From positions 1 to 53,874 of the forward strand of contig CAZITB010000002.1 in assembly GCA_964542055.1 (NCBI GenBank): a DNA stretch of 53,874 bases. Reading direction: 5' to 3'. Shown here piece by piece: positions 33,263-42,286 of this stretch. Under the pieces are notes generated by a model, which saw nothing but the letters and a program-made list of their open reading frames with translations, did not search any database and was not told the origin of the DNA. The position numbers and the translations under genes are program-made. Position 1 is the first letter of the stretch; the number at the start of each line of letters is the position of its first letter. Source of the stretch: CAZITB01 sp964542055. Lineage in GTDB: Bacteria; Planctomycetota; Phycisphaerae; Sedimentisphaerales; CAMDDF01.

Positions 33263-34198
33263 TTAGTAACTGCTAACGAGATTGTTCTGCTGCAAACTTT
33301 GATTTTTAACTTTAGAACCCAAACTTGATGAAAGGTTTTCAACGGACTCTAATGAAAAACTTCGATCACTCGATTCGATTTGCTTTTCCAGATCAACTAT
33401 TATCTTATGGAAAATTGATAACTGTTTAGACAGCGAATATTTATCTTCTACAAATCTCCTATACTCGATCGGATTATAATCTTCACTCAAAACTGTTTTG
33501 CAGAAATCTTCAGAGATATTAAACAAAAATTTACTTTTGAATTTTTTACTTGCCAGCGGACCGTTATGTATCACAGGTTTCAATCCGCAAGCCATTGCCT
33601 GCAAAATGCGCTCGTTGAATTTCTGACTGACACTGCCAGAAACTACATAATGTTTATTTTCAAGATAAGCTGCCAGATCGTGACTGCAGTTATCAAAAAA
33701 GACGCAACTGTCAAGCCCAAGTCTTCTTACCATAAAACGCATGTAATTTTCCAATTGATGATTTTGAATATCACCCGCAAAGAAAAGTTTATAATCTCTA
33801 TCAATATAATTGAGCTTTTGCATGCACTGAATCAGACCCATTGGATTATTTTCTGCACAGATATCATCAAGGCAAACAAGACTTTTGCCCGGACCAAGAT
33901 TCTGCAGCTCAAATTCTTTCAAATCAACAACATCAGCATAAGTAGTTACGGTCGTTTGAATCTGCAGCAGAGGCAATCTATCGAACAGCTGTTTTTTAAT
34001 ATAGTTTACTTCAGGAACAAAAACTCTTTCAACATTGCCCCAATTGATTCGATCCAAAATTTCTGAATCAACATCAGACTCGTTTAATTTGATCAAAATC
34101 TTGCAGTTCGCTTTTTGACTTACATCAACAAGACACCGAGAAACCGACTCAAACCAGACAATATCACAATTTTGAAAATTTTTCCGCGTTAGAAACAT
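33263..34198 (-). CDS. GT-B glycosyltransferase, C-terminal portion (probably split from the upstream TPR gene)
   Basis: The 311 residues contain most of a GT-B fold: CDIVWFESVSRCLVDVSQ and KILIKLNESDVDS as N-domain strands, and a C-domain with GPGKSLVCLDDICAENNPMGLIQCM, LFFAGDIQNHQLENYMRFM and an E-x7-E-like segment SQKFNERILQAMACGLKPVIHNG. It lacks the first strands of the N-domain. Those strands (KRVNLSFVNCTGGNGKSLKGLVDYF) are at the C-terminus of the preceding gene in the other frame, and the two overlap by 35 bases. A one-base shift would fuse them. This is either a natural split, a frameshift mutation or a sequencing error. Confidence 0.7.
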   Translation of the reverse strand: MFLTRKNFQNCDIVWFESVSRCLVDVSQKANCKILIKLNESDVDSEILDRINWGNVERVFVPEVNYIKKQLFDRLPLLQIQTTVTTYADVVDLKEFELQNLGPGKSLVCLDDICAENNPMGLIQCMQKLNYIDRDYKLFFAGDIQNHQLENYMRFMVRRLGLDSCVFFDNCSHDLAAYLENKHYVVSGSVSQKFNERILQAMACGLKPVIHNGPLASKKFKSKFLFNISEDFCKTVLSEDYNPIEYRRFVEDKYSLSKQLSIFHKIIVDLEKQIESSDRSFSLESVENLSSSLGSKVKNQSLQQNNLVSSY

Positions 34199-34754
34199 AG
34201 CTCAAGTCAAACCGTTTTGCAAAATAATCCACAAGCCCCTTCAACGATTTACCGTTACCGCCTGTGCAATTAACAAATGACAAATTAACCCTTTTGCTTT
34301 TCAGGACTTCGACCATGGGATACAGCAAATCCTGATTAGGCGATTTTTCGAGCGACTTAAGAAGCATTTCTATCGCATTTGCTTTATCATTTTTGTCAAC
34401 AAACAATTTCGCTGTCCTGTTATACAAGTCAAAATTATCCAGGCCAAGCCGCTCAATATCACCAAAAAGTCTTGCCGCCCATGACGGCATGTTAGCAGAT
34501 AGATAAGCTTCCGCCAGATTCCAGTACATTTCACCGCTATCAGGCGACAATCTCACTGCTTGTTCCAGAAATTCTATAGCCTGTGAGGTCTTTCCCATAC
34601 AATAACAAACCGCACCGGTATCATTAAGAGCCTCACTATCACAGGGATTTCGCCGTAAATGCTCAAGTAAACACTCCAACGCCTGCTCATTTTTTCCCTC
34701 TTTTACAAGTTCCAGTGCCTTCTGATAATACTGTCCCTTTAAATCATCTGTCAT
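34164..34754 (-). CDS. TPR protein ending in the first part of a GT-B domain
   Basis: The 196 residues contain about four TPR units (residues 5-145) followed by KRVNLSFVNCTGGNGKSLKGLVDYFAKRFDLSYVSNAEKF, which looks like the first two strands of a GT-B glycosyltransferase and not like TPR. The reading frame then stops, and the rest of the fold continues in the next gene in the +1 frame. It is the first gene behind the sigma-54 promoter at 34795-34810. The domain order matches TPR-glycosyltransferase fusions that modify proteins. Confidence 0.75.
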   Translation of the reverse strand: MTDDLKGQYYQKALELVKEGKNEQALECLLEHLRRNPCDSEALNDTGAVCYCMGKTSQAIEFLEQAVRLSPDSGEMYWNLAEAYLSANMPSWAARLFGDIERLGLDNFDLYNRTAKLFVDKNDKANAIEMLLKSLEKSPNQDLLYPMVEVLKSKRVNLSFVNCTGGNGKSLKGLVDYFAKRFDLSYVSNAEKFSKL

Positions 34755-34794
34755 ATTTTGCTCCTAATAGTCTAAAATCGTATGCTTTTACCTA

Positions 34795-34810
34795 TGCAAA
34801 TGGCGTGCCG
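34795..34810 (-). promoter_or_regulatory. Sigma-54 promoter of the TPR/glycosyltransferase-fliD cluster
   Basis: On the minus strand CGGCACGCCATTTGCA fits the consensus at nearly every position, including CACG after the GG and TTTGCA, with ten bases between GG and GC. The expected start near 34784 leaves about 30 bases before the TPR gene. It separates this cluster from the flgD-methyltransferase transcript. Confidence 0.85.
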
Positions 34811-34844
34811 AAACCAAAAATGCCCTTTTTATTGCGTTTTTTTA

Positions 34845-34923
34845 CTTTTGAACTTCTTTTGTATAAATATCAAACAAAACGAGTTGTTCAGGCTTTGAAC
34901 TTAATGAATTTGCAGAGGTGCCC
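34845..34923. repeat. Diverged relative of the MITE-like element's right half
   Basis: The segment ending AATGAATTTGCAGAGGTG and then CCC resembles the right part of the element at 23557-23670: shared blocks are CTTCT, AAACAAAA, TTGTTC, AATGAATT and AGAGGTGCCC. No matching left end is seen. As with the first copy, the GGGCACCTCT end lies a few bases past the stop codon of a minus-strand flagellar-cluster gene. Confidence 0.5.
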
Positions 34924-34935
34924 TTTAGCTTTCTA

Positions 34936-35547
34936 TTACCGCTTAACCGCGGTAATTAGAAAAACCGTAAACTCCCTGTTACCTTTTTCAGGCGATGGCT
35001 CAAACGTAAACGCGGTTTTATCTTCCAGAGGTTCATAGCCTGCCTCCTTCAAGGCTTCAACAAATTCTTCCCTGTGAAACCCGTTATGCCAAACTTTCGT
35101 ATCCTTGTGAAATTCACCGCCTTCATAATCAAGGTCTGCCACCGCCAGATAACCGCCGCTTCTGGTCAATTTATGAAGTTTGCCCAGCACAACCTTATAA
35201 TCTTCTATATGGTGCATAACCATGCTGCTGTAAATCAGGTCGAACCGGCCCTGTATTTCATCACCGCAAATGTCAGCAGCTTTAGCTTCAACATTTTTCA
35301 ACTGCCCGTTTTCAATTTTCTTATTGAGCTGTTCGATCATCCCCTCAGAACTGTCAACCGCCAATATACTCCCAACTTTCTCACATAAAAACATACTGAC
35401 AAGACCGGTCCCGCAGCCAAACTCCAACGCTTGCATACTCCCATCCAAATCTACGGATTCCAAAATGCATTTCGCAACCGCAGTTGCCAACTTCACCCTG
35501 CGAGGCTCAATATCCCAGTCCTTTGCCTTTTCATCAAAATTCGTCAT
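34936..35547 (-). CDS. Class I SAM-dependent methyltransferase
   Basis: The 203-residue protein shows motif I ALEFGCGTG, the acidic loop ILAVDSSEGMIEQL, motif II (FDLIYSSMVMHHIED) and motif III (SGGYLAVADLD), typical of Methyltransf_11/25 enzymes. The substrate is not evident. It follows flgL by one base, making it the last gene of the flgD transcript, so methylation of a flagellar protein or of a flagellin sugar is possible (inference). Confidence 0.85.
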   Translation of the reverse strand: MTNFDEKAKDWDIEPRRVKLATAVAKCILESVDLDGSMQALEFGCGTGLVSMFLCEKVGSILAVDSSEGMIEQLNKKIENGQLKNVEAKAADICGDEIQGRFDLIYSSMVMHHIEDYKVVLGKLHKLTRSGGYLAVADLDYEGGEFHKDTKVWHNGFHREEFVEALKEAGYEPLEDKTAFTFEPSPEKGNREFTVFLITAVKR

Positions 35548-35548
35548 A

Positions 35549-36745
35549 TCACTGCATGTAATTCAAAATTGACAATCGAAACAGCTTAGATGCCACTATC
35601 AACGACATTTCATATAGCGTCTCACGCCTTGCAAGGTCCGTGGAAATCTGAGCTATATCCGCTTGTTCCAGGTTAATTATCCCCTCCTCAAGATTGAAAG
35701 AAGCATCTTCCATACTCTCTTTAATATTATCAAGAGAATTCATCTTCGTACCAAGCAAAGTAAATCCCTTAGTGATATTTACATGAAGTGTCATAAAGTC
35801 ATTTATCGCTGTTTCAGCAAGTAATTTGCGATCCTCCTCAGGGAGGTTCCTCTTATTCACAAAAAGGTCCCGAATCTCGATCAGCTGATTAAACAAATTG
35901 TAAGTCCCTCTTACTTTAACCGCTTCACTGCCTTCTTGCGTAATATTGCGGGTATCGACAAACAATACCTTGCCAGTATCGGCATTTGTAACTACCGTAT
36001 TTTCCTCACCAGGTGGAACCGCAACCGAAACCCAGCTTTTACCACCATCAATACTTAATTTATATCCACCCGCCTCAGCCTCAATATCAAGCCACGCATT
36101 ACCTTTGATCGAAGGTGTACCCGTCCCTGCCGCTGCTCCGGTATTCCCGTGAAAATCTACCTGACCCGGAGAATCAAGGCTGAATATATCCTCACCAACC
36201 ATATTAAGACCTATTTCCATCCCCTCACCAATTTCAACCATTCTTTCTTCATCGCTCCCTCTATACTCCACGCCAACGATCTGTCCATCTTCACGAGTAA
36301 CTCTATATGGCTGATTACTGCTGTCCGAACCGCCGAATATATACTGACCTTTGTAAAGCGTATTAGCAAGCATAACCATATCTTCCAGCAAAAAATCTAC
36401 ACCTTCTGCAAAATTCTTTCGTGTTTCCAGATCCGCTTCATGAACCGCTGACAACGCGCTGGTTAACTGCTCTCTCTGTTTTGTCATCTTATCAGAAATA
36501 TGACCAAGAGTCATCGAAGCTGTATTAACAAAATCATAAACATTGTGGACAGCACTTGCATAACCTTGTTTCTGTCTGAACTCTGTTTTCAATCCTATTA
36601 TCCTGTGAGATTCAGCGGGACTGTCCGAAACTCGATTAATACGCTTACCTGTAGAAGCCTGCTCCTGCAAATTCGCCAAAGCCTTCGAATGCTCAGATAT
36701 CGCCCACGTTACAGAATTATATACTCCGCCTAATGTTCCGCTCAT
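35549..36745 (-). CDS. flgL: Flagellar hook-filament junction protein FlgL
   Basis: The 398-residue protein links hook to filament. The N-terminal flagellin-like helix (SVTWAISEHSKALANLQEQASTGKRINRVSDSPAESHRI) and C-terminal helix (LEQADIAQISTDLARRETLYEMSLIVASKLFRLSILNYM) are diagnostic. The middle includes YKGQYIFGGSDSSNQPY. GAGG precedes the ATG. It follows flgK by 13 bases. Confidence 0.95.
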   Translation of the reverse strand: MSGTLGGVYNSVTWAISEHSKALANLQEQASTGKRINRVSDSPAESHRIIGLKTEFRQKQGYASAVHNVYDFVNTASMTLGHISDKMTKQREQLTSALSAVHEADLETRKNFAEGVDFLLEDMVMLANTLYKGQYIFGGSDSSNQPYRVTREDGQIVGVEYRGSDEERMVEIGEGMEIGLNMVGEDIFSLDSPGQVDFHGNTGAAAGTGTPSIKGNAWLDIEAEAGGYKLSIDGGKSWVSVAVPPGEENTVVTNADTGKVLFVDTRNITQEGSEAVKVRGTYNLFNQLIEIRDLFVNKRNLPEEDRKLLAETAINDFMTLHVNITKGFTLLGTKMNSLDNIKESMEDASFNLEEGIINLEQADIAQISTDLARRETLYEMSLIVASKLFRLSILNYMQ

Positions 36746-36758
36746 TTTGTCCTCGTTT

Positions 36759-38723
36759 TCATCTTAATATGGATGCAACTTCATCCATAGTTTGCTTACA
36801 TATTTGTAAATATTTGCTCATCGCCTGAAACATCTGTTCAAACATCATCATTCTAGTAGCTTCGGTATTGATATCAACTCCGCTGATCTCTTCCTGCTTC
36901 TCATTGAGATTTTTCAACGTCGCAGCTAAACCATCATGTTTTATTTTATTAGATTTGATGGTTTGTCCTAAATCGCTTATTATTCCCTGGTAGTACCCTC
37001 GCAGAGACCTGTTTCCCAAAGAACTGAATTTCCGGTTTGTTAATGACAAAAACCTTTTTACATTTTCATTATCATCCATTGCAGGACCTATTGTTGCCGC
37101 AACTTTTCTGCTGCCGTCTATAAAATCCTGGTGAACCTTCATCGAAGTAGCTGTATTGCCTTCAAAAAAAGAGTTAATCCCTGCTGCTGACAAAAAACCT
37201 GTTTCATCACTGCTGGACAATGCCTCGACACTAAATGTCTCACCATCAACTACATTGCCAATCCCCAATGATACTTTCAAACCTTTATCAAATTCAAGCA
37301 TAGAACCAGGTTCATAACCGTGTCCAATATCAAAATTACCAACTTGCTCCCCCGCTCCGTTCGTAATCACTAGTTTAATATTAGGATCCACTCCTATTTG
37401 GCCGGTGCCCAAAACAGTTGCGGTGTAAGTTTGAGTCTCCCCACCATAGATTCCTGAAACTCTAACCTCCGATGTACCCGTCGCCATACTGGTGGTCGGC
37501 TCTGCCATTGCTCCGCCAAGGAAATCAAATTTATAACCGGCATCCGTTTGCATCTGCAAAACTGAATTAGACACAGATGCATTAAAATTCGGAACTGCTG
37601 CCGTCAACTTTGCCGCGATACTGCTCGCGGTATCTGTTTCGTCAACATCTATCGAATGACGAGAAATTGCATCAGTTGCCGTTTCTGTCAGCCTAACATA
37701 AATCTTACCCGGAACTGTTATCCCATCTCCCCATACACTTAACGGATCATCGCTGACTGACCACCCTGTCAGATTCCCAAACGAGCCGTCAGAACCCACA
37801 CCCTGAAGATGAATTTTATTAAACTCATTAATAATTGTCGAAGAAACTTTATCAAGGCTTGTTTTTATATCTTTTAAATAATTGTTATTGAGATTGAAAA
37901 GCCCCCCTAATTTTCCTCCCGCTATCTCTGTTGATGTTTGATTTGTATCGTTGGCTTTCAAGCCGATCATTCCATCTCCCAGGTTCACAACTTCAAAATT
38001 GTATGCGTGCGACGAACTGACAAGAACCTCTCCGCTTGAACGTATAGCCAGATCAACCGAACCATCTGCTCGCTCTTTTACTTGTACATCTATCAATTCA
38101 GAAATCTTATTCAACAGCTGATCACGCTCGTTTCTTATATCATTGGCGCTTATTCCGCTGCTTTCTATTGCCACAATTCTGGAATTGAAATAAGCAAAAC
38201 TCTCAGCATAATGTCTCAGCTCTTTTGAAAGTGTTTGAGCTTCATAAACCACATTTTCCCTCATCTGCACAGTAACCTGACCCATATGATTCATCTGGTT
38301 GCTCATCGCCAGCGCTGAACTTATTACACCGTTTTCATAAGCATCGCTTTCATGTTCAATGGAAAATTCTCTGATTGACTGGAAAAAGTTATCCATCGCT
38401 TCACTGAAAGCATTAGAATTTAATTCTGAAAAACTCGACTCGATTGTCTGAAGCCCGACCAGCTCTCTCTCATATTGACTGTATTGGGAATATTGCCTGG
38501 TAATCTCATTCGACAGCAATTTATCAACCACCCTGTAAACATCCGCCGTTTCTACACCCTGCCCAAATACAAAACCACCTTTCGAAACCGAAAAAGAAGG
38601 CTTGAAAACTATTTCCTGACGCTTATACCCTTCGGTCGCGGCATTGGCAATATTATTACCAATTATCTCGATACCGCGCTGGGCAGCATTTATCCCTGAA
38701 ACTCCTATATCTAAATTGGACAT
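36759..38723 (-). CDS. flgK: Flagellar hook-associated protein FlgK
   Basis: The 654-residue protein forms the first hook-filament junction zone. The N-terminus LDIGVSGINAAQRGIEIIGNNIANAATEGYKRQEIVF is the rod/hook/HAP signature; ISELIDVQVKERADGSVDLAIRSSGEVLV and the C-terminal VDINTEATRMMMFEQMFQAMSKYLQICKQTMDEVASIL complete the family pattern. The central variable region is larger than in enterics. AAGGA precedes the ATG. Confidence 0.97.
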   Translation of the reverse strand: MSNLDIGVSGINAAQRGIEIIGNNIANAATEGYKRQEIVFKPSFSVSKGGFVFGQGVETADVYRVVDKLLSNEITRQYSQYSQYERELVGLQTIESSFSELNSNAFSEAMDNFFQSIREFSIEHESDAYENGVISSALAMSNQMNHMGQVTVQMRENVVYEAQTLSKELRHYAESFAYFNSRIVAIESSGISANDIRNERDQLLNKISELIDVQVKERADGSVDLAIRSSGEVLVSSSHAYNFEVVNLGDGMIGLKANDTNQTSTEIAGGKLGGLFNLNNNYLKDIKTSLDKVSSTIINEFNKIHLQGVGSDGSFGNLTGWSVSDDPLSVWGDGITVPGKIYVRLTETATDAISRHSIDVDETDTASSIAAKLTAAVPNFNASVSNSVLQMQTDAGYKFDFLGGAMAEPTTSMATGTSEVRVSGIYGGETQTYTATVLGTGQIGVDPNIKLVITNGAGEQVGNFDIGHGYEPGSMLEFDKGLKVSLGIGNVVDGETFSVEALSSSDETGFLSAAGINSFFEGNTATSMKVHQDFIDGSRKVAATIGPAMDDNENVKRFLSLTNRKFSSLGNRSLRGYYQGIISDLGQTIKSNKIKHDGLAATLKNLNEKQEEISGVDINTEATRMMMFEQMFQAMSKYLQICKQTMDEVASILR

Positions 38724-38732
38724 ATCATTCCT

Positions 38733-39251
38733 TTAAAATCTGCCGCTTATCATTCCACGCTCAATCTCGTGCCTGCTCTTGCCTTTTTCATTATAAACAA
38801 CTCCGCTGCCCGCAGAGCCGAAAATACCATTAAGCATCATCTTGTTTATCCTTGAAAATTCCTGAATAAACATTACTGTCGCTGAATATTCCGCACGAAT
38901 TTTCTCAACCATCTTTTCAAGCGTTTGCTGTTTATGCAAAAGAACTTCTCTATTACTTCCAGCAATTCTCTTTAACAAAAATGTCACATTAACATTCTTC
39001 GCCTCTATATCAAAATATTCTGCAATTTGATGTATAACTTTTTCCCTTCTGCAATTTACCTTCTCATGATCTTCGTTCTGGATCCTGATAGTTTCAACCA
39101 GGTTTTGCAAACTGCCATCTTCCCGCTTGATAACCGCAGACCGCAATTCATCAAGCCTTATCAAGCTAAGTTCCATATTCAAAATATCATCATCCAGCAA
39201 CTGCAGAAAATCTTCTAAAACTCTTTCCAATGTCAAATCTTCAGTTTTCAT
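38733..39251 (-). CDS. flgN: FlgN-type flagellar export chaperone
   Basis: The 172-residue helical protein matches FlgN in pattern and position: LLDDDILNMELSLIRLDELRSAVIKREDGSLQNLVETIRIQNEDHEKVNCRREKVIHQIAEYF is the four-helix chaperone core. FlgN carries FlgK and FlgL to the export gate, and those two genes follow directly. Its ATG overlaps the stop of the flgJ-like gene. Confidence 0.82.
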   Translation of the reverse strand: MKTEDLTLERVLEDFLQLLDDDILNMELSLIRLDELRSAVIKREDGSLQNLVETIRIQNEDHEKVNCRREKVIHQIAEYFDIEAKNVNVTFLLKRIAGSNREVLLHKQQTLEKMVEKIRAEYSATVMFIQEFSRINKMMLNGIFGSAGSGVVYNEKGKSRHEIERGMISGRF

Positions 39252-39586
39252 ATTTTTTCATCCAGCAAATCACTCATTTCGTTTTCGCCATCCATCATTT
39301 TATAAATATCCTGCCACATACCCATCCCCCCCTTTTTAGAAATATCCTCGCCAAGAAAAGAATAAAACAAATCATTTATCTGTTTCCCAACCGGATCTTC
39401 AAAAATACCACCCGCATCCACCGTATCCTTCATCGAATCAAGCAGCTTATTCACAAAAAGCGATTCAAAATCCTTGGCAGCCTGCTTCTTTTGACGAATC
39501 TCAATCGACTCCGCCCTGCTCCTTGCAATTTCAACAGAGCTCTTACTCAACATCAAATCATTTACATTTGCGTTAATTGCTTCCAT
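39248..39586 (-). CDS. FlgJ-like rod-binding protein (no muramidase domain)
   Basis: The 112 residues contain the rod-binding domain (KKQAAKDFESLFVNKLLDSMKDTVDAGGIFEDPVGKQINDLFYSFLGEDISKKGGMGM) equivalent to the N-terminal half of FlgJ, the rod cap. The peptidoglycan-hydrolase half found in gammaproteobacteria is missing, as in many other phyla, so the wall must be opened by another enzyme. It overlaps the end of flgI by one base. Confidence 0.88.
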   Translation of the reverse strand: MEAINANVNDLMLSKSSVEIARSRAESIEIRQKKQAAKDFESLFVNKLLDSMKDTVDAGGIFEDPVGKQINDLFYSFLGEDISKKGGMGMWQDIYKMMDGENEMSDLLDEKI

Positions 39587-40686
39587 TACATTATTCTCAA
39601 TTCTGCCTGCAGTGCACCCATCTCTTTCAGGCCGTTAAATATAGCTATCAAATCCCTCGGAGTCGCGCCGATCCTGTTAAGCGCCTTAGCCAGCTCCGAA
39701 ACTGTAACAACCCTCGGCACAGGTATCAGGTAACCCTCTTCCTCGGTAATATCAAGCCCCGTATCCTGCGTCACAACCGTATCTCCCACTTCACTAAAAG
39801 CGTTTGGCTGCGAAACATTCTGTATCTCTTTAACACTTATCACAAGCGATCCCTGCGAAATACCAACCGGGCTGATCGCCACTTTTTCACCAACAATAAT
39901 TGTCCCCGTACGCTCATTGATAACAACAACCGCCGGACTATCTACATCTACTTCCAGCCGGGTTATCTTATCAACAAACGAGATCATATCAGTTGCGGCT
40001 ATTTCATTAGGCACCTTCACCCTAACCGTACCGGCATCATCCACATAAACAGAAGAAGGATATTTACCTTCAATAACCTGTCTTATATTTTCTGCCGTCG
40101 TAAAATCGCTGTTGCGAAGATTCAACGTAACAAACCGCATTCCGTTTATCACCTGGTAAAAATCTGCTATCTCTTCCCGCTCCACATGTGCACCGTTTGG
40201 AATCCTCGCTACCGTAGGATGATTCTTTATTGCCGATGCCGCCGCACCACCAGCATTCCATGAAGACGTACTCAATGCACCTTTCGCCACCGCATACACC
40301 TGACCATCCAAACCGTAAAGCTCAGTCTCCAAAAGAATCCCGCCCGTAAGACTTGCAGCATCACTTATCGTCGAAACATCAACATCGATCCGTGAACCCA
40401 ACCGGTCCCAAGGCCCCAGCTTGGAAGTTACCGCTACAATAGCAATACTCCCCTCGCCAAGGTCCTGCGGATCGAACGTTATCTTTTCACGTCGCAAAAG
40501 ACTTGTCATCATCTGGCTCGAAGGCAAAGTGCTGTCACCGGTATTATTCAACCCAACAACCAGCCCATACCCGGTCAACGGGTTATCACGAACACCCTGA
40601 ATCTCCACAATATCCTTGATCCGTTCTGCCTTAACAAAACTGCTTAAAATCAACAAAATTGCAAGTATTAAAAATCTACACTTCAC
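39586..40686 (-). CDS. flgI: Flagellar P-ring protein FlgI
   Basis: The 366-residue periplasmic protein forms the P-ring around the rod. A signal peptide is followed by ERIKDIVEIQGVRDNPLTGYGLVVGLNNTGD, and later VVVINERTGTIIVGEKVAISPVGISQG and VSELAKALNRIGATPRDLIAIFNGLKEMGALQAEL, all diagnostic. The start is GTG with AGGAG upstream. P- and L-ring genes show that the cell has an outer membrane. Confidence 0.98.
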   Translation of the reverse strand: MKCRFLILAILLILSSFVKAERIKDIVEIQGVRDNPLTGYGLVVGLNNTGDSTLPSSQMMTSLLRREKITFDPQDLGEGSIAIVAVTSKLGPWDRLGSRIDVDVSTISDAASLTGGILLETELYGLDGQVYAVAKGALSTSSWNAGGAAASAIKNHPTVARIPNGAHVEREEIADFYQVINGMRFVTLNLRNSDFTTAENIRQVIEGKYPSSVYVDDAGTVRVKVPNEIAATDMISFVDKITRLEVDVDSPAVVVINERTGTIIVGEKVAISPVGISQGSLVISVKEIQNVSQPNAFSEVGDTVVTQDTGLDITEEEGYLIPVPRVVTVSELAKALNRIGATPRDLIAIFNGLKEMGALQAELRIM

Positions 40687-40698
40687 TTTAGCTCCTAC

Positions 40699-41307
40699 TT
40701 ATAAAGGCCATATTACATCAAAAATTCTACCAAGCCAGCCCTGTTCATTATATTGTTCAGACACACCATCATTTACGGTCAGCAATGTGAAATTGGCGAT
40801 CTTCCCACTGCTGACTGTGTTGTCAAAAGAAATATCACTTGGCCGAACAATACCGCTTACACTGATTATCTGTTTGTCTCCAGCGATATCCCGCTGGCGA
40901 GTACCAATTAAAACAAGGTTCCCATTTTCTAAAATATCCTCAACCACAACAGTAATCCTGTCCTCGATACTCCTCTCATCAGAATAGTCACTCTGACCTT
41001 CCAGCTCCCTCTCAGCCGTTGCATCCATCCTGAAACCCAGAAGCTGTAATTCGGAATCTTCCGTAAAACCGATATTGCCATCAAAATCTGACCTTCGGGA
41101 AGTCTCATTCTGCAACTCTCTTGAAACCGAATTATCTGTCTTATGATCTTCTTCTATTAAAATCGTCAACAAATCACCCACCGACCGAGCCGTATCATCA
41201 GCATAAAGAGATTTCGTCTGATTCGCCCTTTTAGCGTATATACTGGCTCCAAGAGCACCCGAACTTATTATCATTACACTTAGAATTATAAATATATTCC
41301 TGATCAT
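40699..41307 (-). CDS. flgH: Flagellar L-ring protein FlgH
   Basis: The 202-residue protein contains the FlgH core: LYADDTARSVGDLLTILIEEDHKTDNSVSREL and VVVEDILENGNLVLIGTRQRDIAGDKQIISVSGIVRPSDISFDNTVSSGKIAN. The N-terminal segment is hydrophobic, but no clear lipobox cysteine is seen, unlike the enteric lipoprotein. The L-ring lies in the outer membrane. GAGGTG precedes the ATG. Confidence 0.95.
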   Translation of the reverse strand: MIRNIFIILSVMIISSGALGASIYAKRANQTKSLYADDTARSVGDLLTILIEEDHKTDNSVSRELQNETSRRSDFDGNIGFTEDSELQLLGFRMDATAERELEGQSDYSDERSIEDRITVVVEDILENGNLVLIGTRQRDIAGDKQIISVSGIVRPSDISFDNTVSSGKIANFTLLTVNDGVSEQYNEQGWLGRIFDVIWPL

Positions 41308-41316
41308 ATTTTCACC

Positions 41317-42282
41317 TCACATTACAGGTTCAACATCCCCGTTTTCTAAAACCTTTGTTATAATTATTTTTTCCTGCTCAGTAACTTTAACTTTAACCTT
41401 TACCAAATCACCCACATAACCGTCTTGCATAACCTCTCCCTGCACCGTCAAAAGCAGACCCAGAGTCTCAAGCCTGACAATAACAGACTGATTACGTTTG
41501 ACGAGCTTTTCCGGCCGCGGTGAACCAAAACTCCCGTTTCGAATCACCTGTCCCGGATAAATATCTCTTTTAGCTGCCAAACCGTATGGCGGCTTTTTCA
41601 AAACCTCTGCCGGATTATTCGTCAATATCTCCCTGCATTCAATATTTTCTTCGGTTATCAAGGCCCCTTGGGCGATAAATTCTTTGGCAACAATCTGGCT
41701 TGACTTATAATTCAACAAAAACTGCAGCTTCTGTTCAGCTATAACCTTGCCACCCCTGAAAACCTTCACGACTACAATCCTGCTTCTAGTAGTATTTCCG
41801 TATTCATCCAAGCCAACCTTAATATCGATACCTTCAACATTGCCTTCCAAAATCACATCTTCAGCTCTGTTGGCAAGTTCCCAGCCAATATCCTGCCTGT
41901 TTCGCAAACTTTGCCCCAGAAACTTTTCCGCCTTATTCACTATAAACTCTTTATCAATTTTCGCGGCTTTCAATTTCACTTCAACGTACTCAGCACCTGA
42001 AAAATATACCGAGTCTTTATCAATATCATAGCTTGCCAAACGGCTAAGAATTGTATTACGATCGATCTTCACTTTCTGACCCGGAATTGTAAGCTCTCCC
42101 ATCAAAATACCTTCTATATTCGATTCGATCCGATCATCTGCATCCAAAATCGAAATCGTCCCCAGCGACATCCTGCCCTCTTCAATCGCTATCTCACGAG
42201 GCAGATAAATACTGATATCCTGTTCCGCAAAAGAACAAACCGCAATACTGAAAATAAGCATTAGCTTTAAAATAGTTTTCAT
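41317..42282 (-). CDS. flgA: Flagellar P-ring assembly chaperone FlgA
   Basis: The 321-residue periplasmic protein has a signal peptide (ending near CSFA) and the SAF domain at about residues 195-320 (SQIVAKEFIAQGALITEENIECREI, KKPPYGLAAKRDIYPGQVIRNGSF, RNQSVIVRLETLGLLLTVQGEVMQDG). FlgA helps FlgI polymerise. It begins four bases after flgG and precedes flgH by nine. It is longer than the enteric FlgA (219), because of an N-terminal domain. Confidence 0.9.
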   Translation of the reverse strand: MKTILKLMLIFSIAVCSFAEQDISIYLPREIAIEEGRMSLGTISILDADDRIESNIEGILMGELTIPGQKVKIDRNTILSRLASYDIDKDSVYFSGAEYVEVKLKAAKIDKEFIVNKAEKFLGQSLRNRQDIGWELANRAEDVILEGNVEGIDIKVGLDEYGNTTRSRIVVVKVFRGGKVIAEQKLQFLLNYKSSQIVAKEFIAQGALITEENIECREILTNNPAEVLKKPPYGLAAKRDIYPGQVIRNGSFGSPRPEKLVKRNQSVIVRLETLGLLLTVQGEVMQDGYVGDLVKVKVKVTEQEKIIITKVLENGDVEPVM

Positions 42283-42286
42283 TTCA

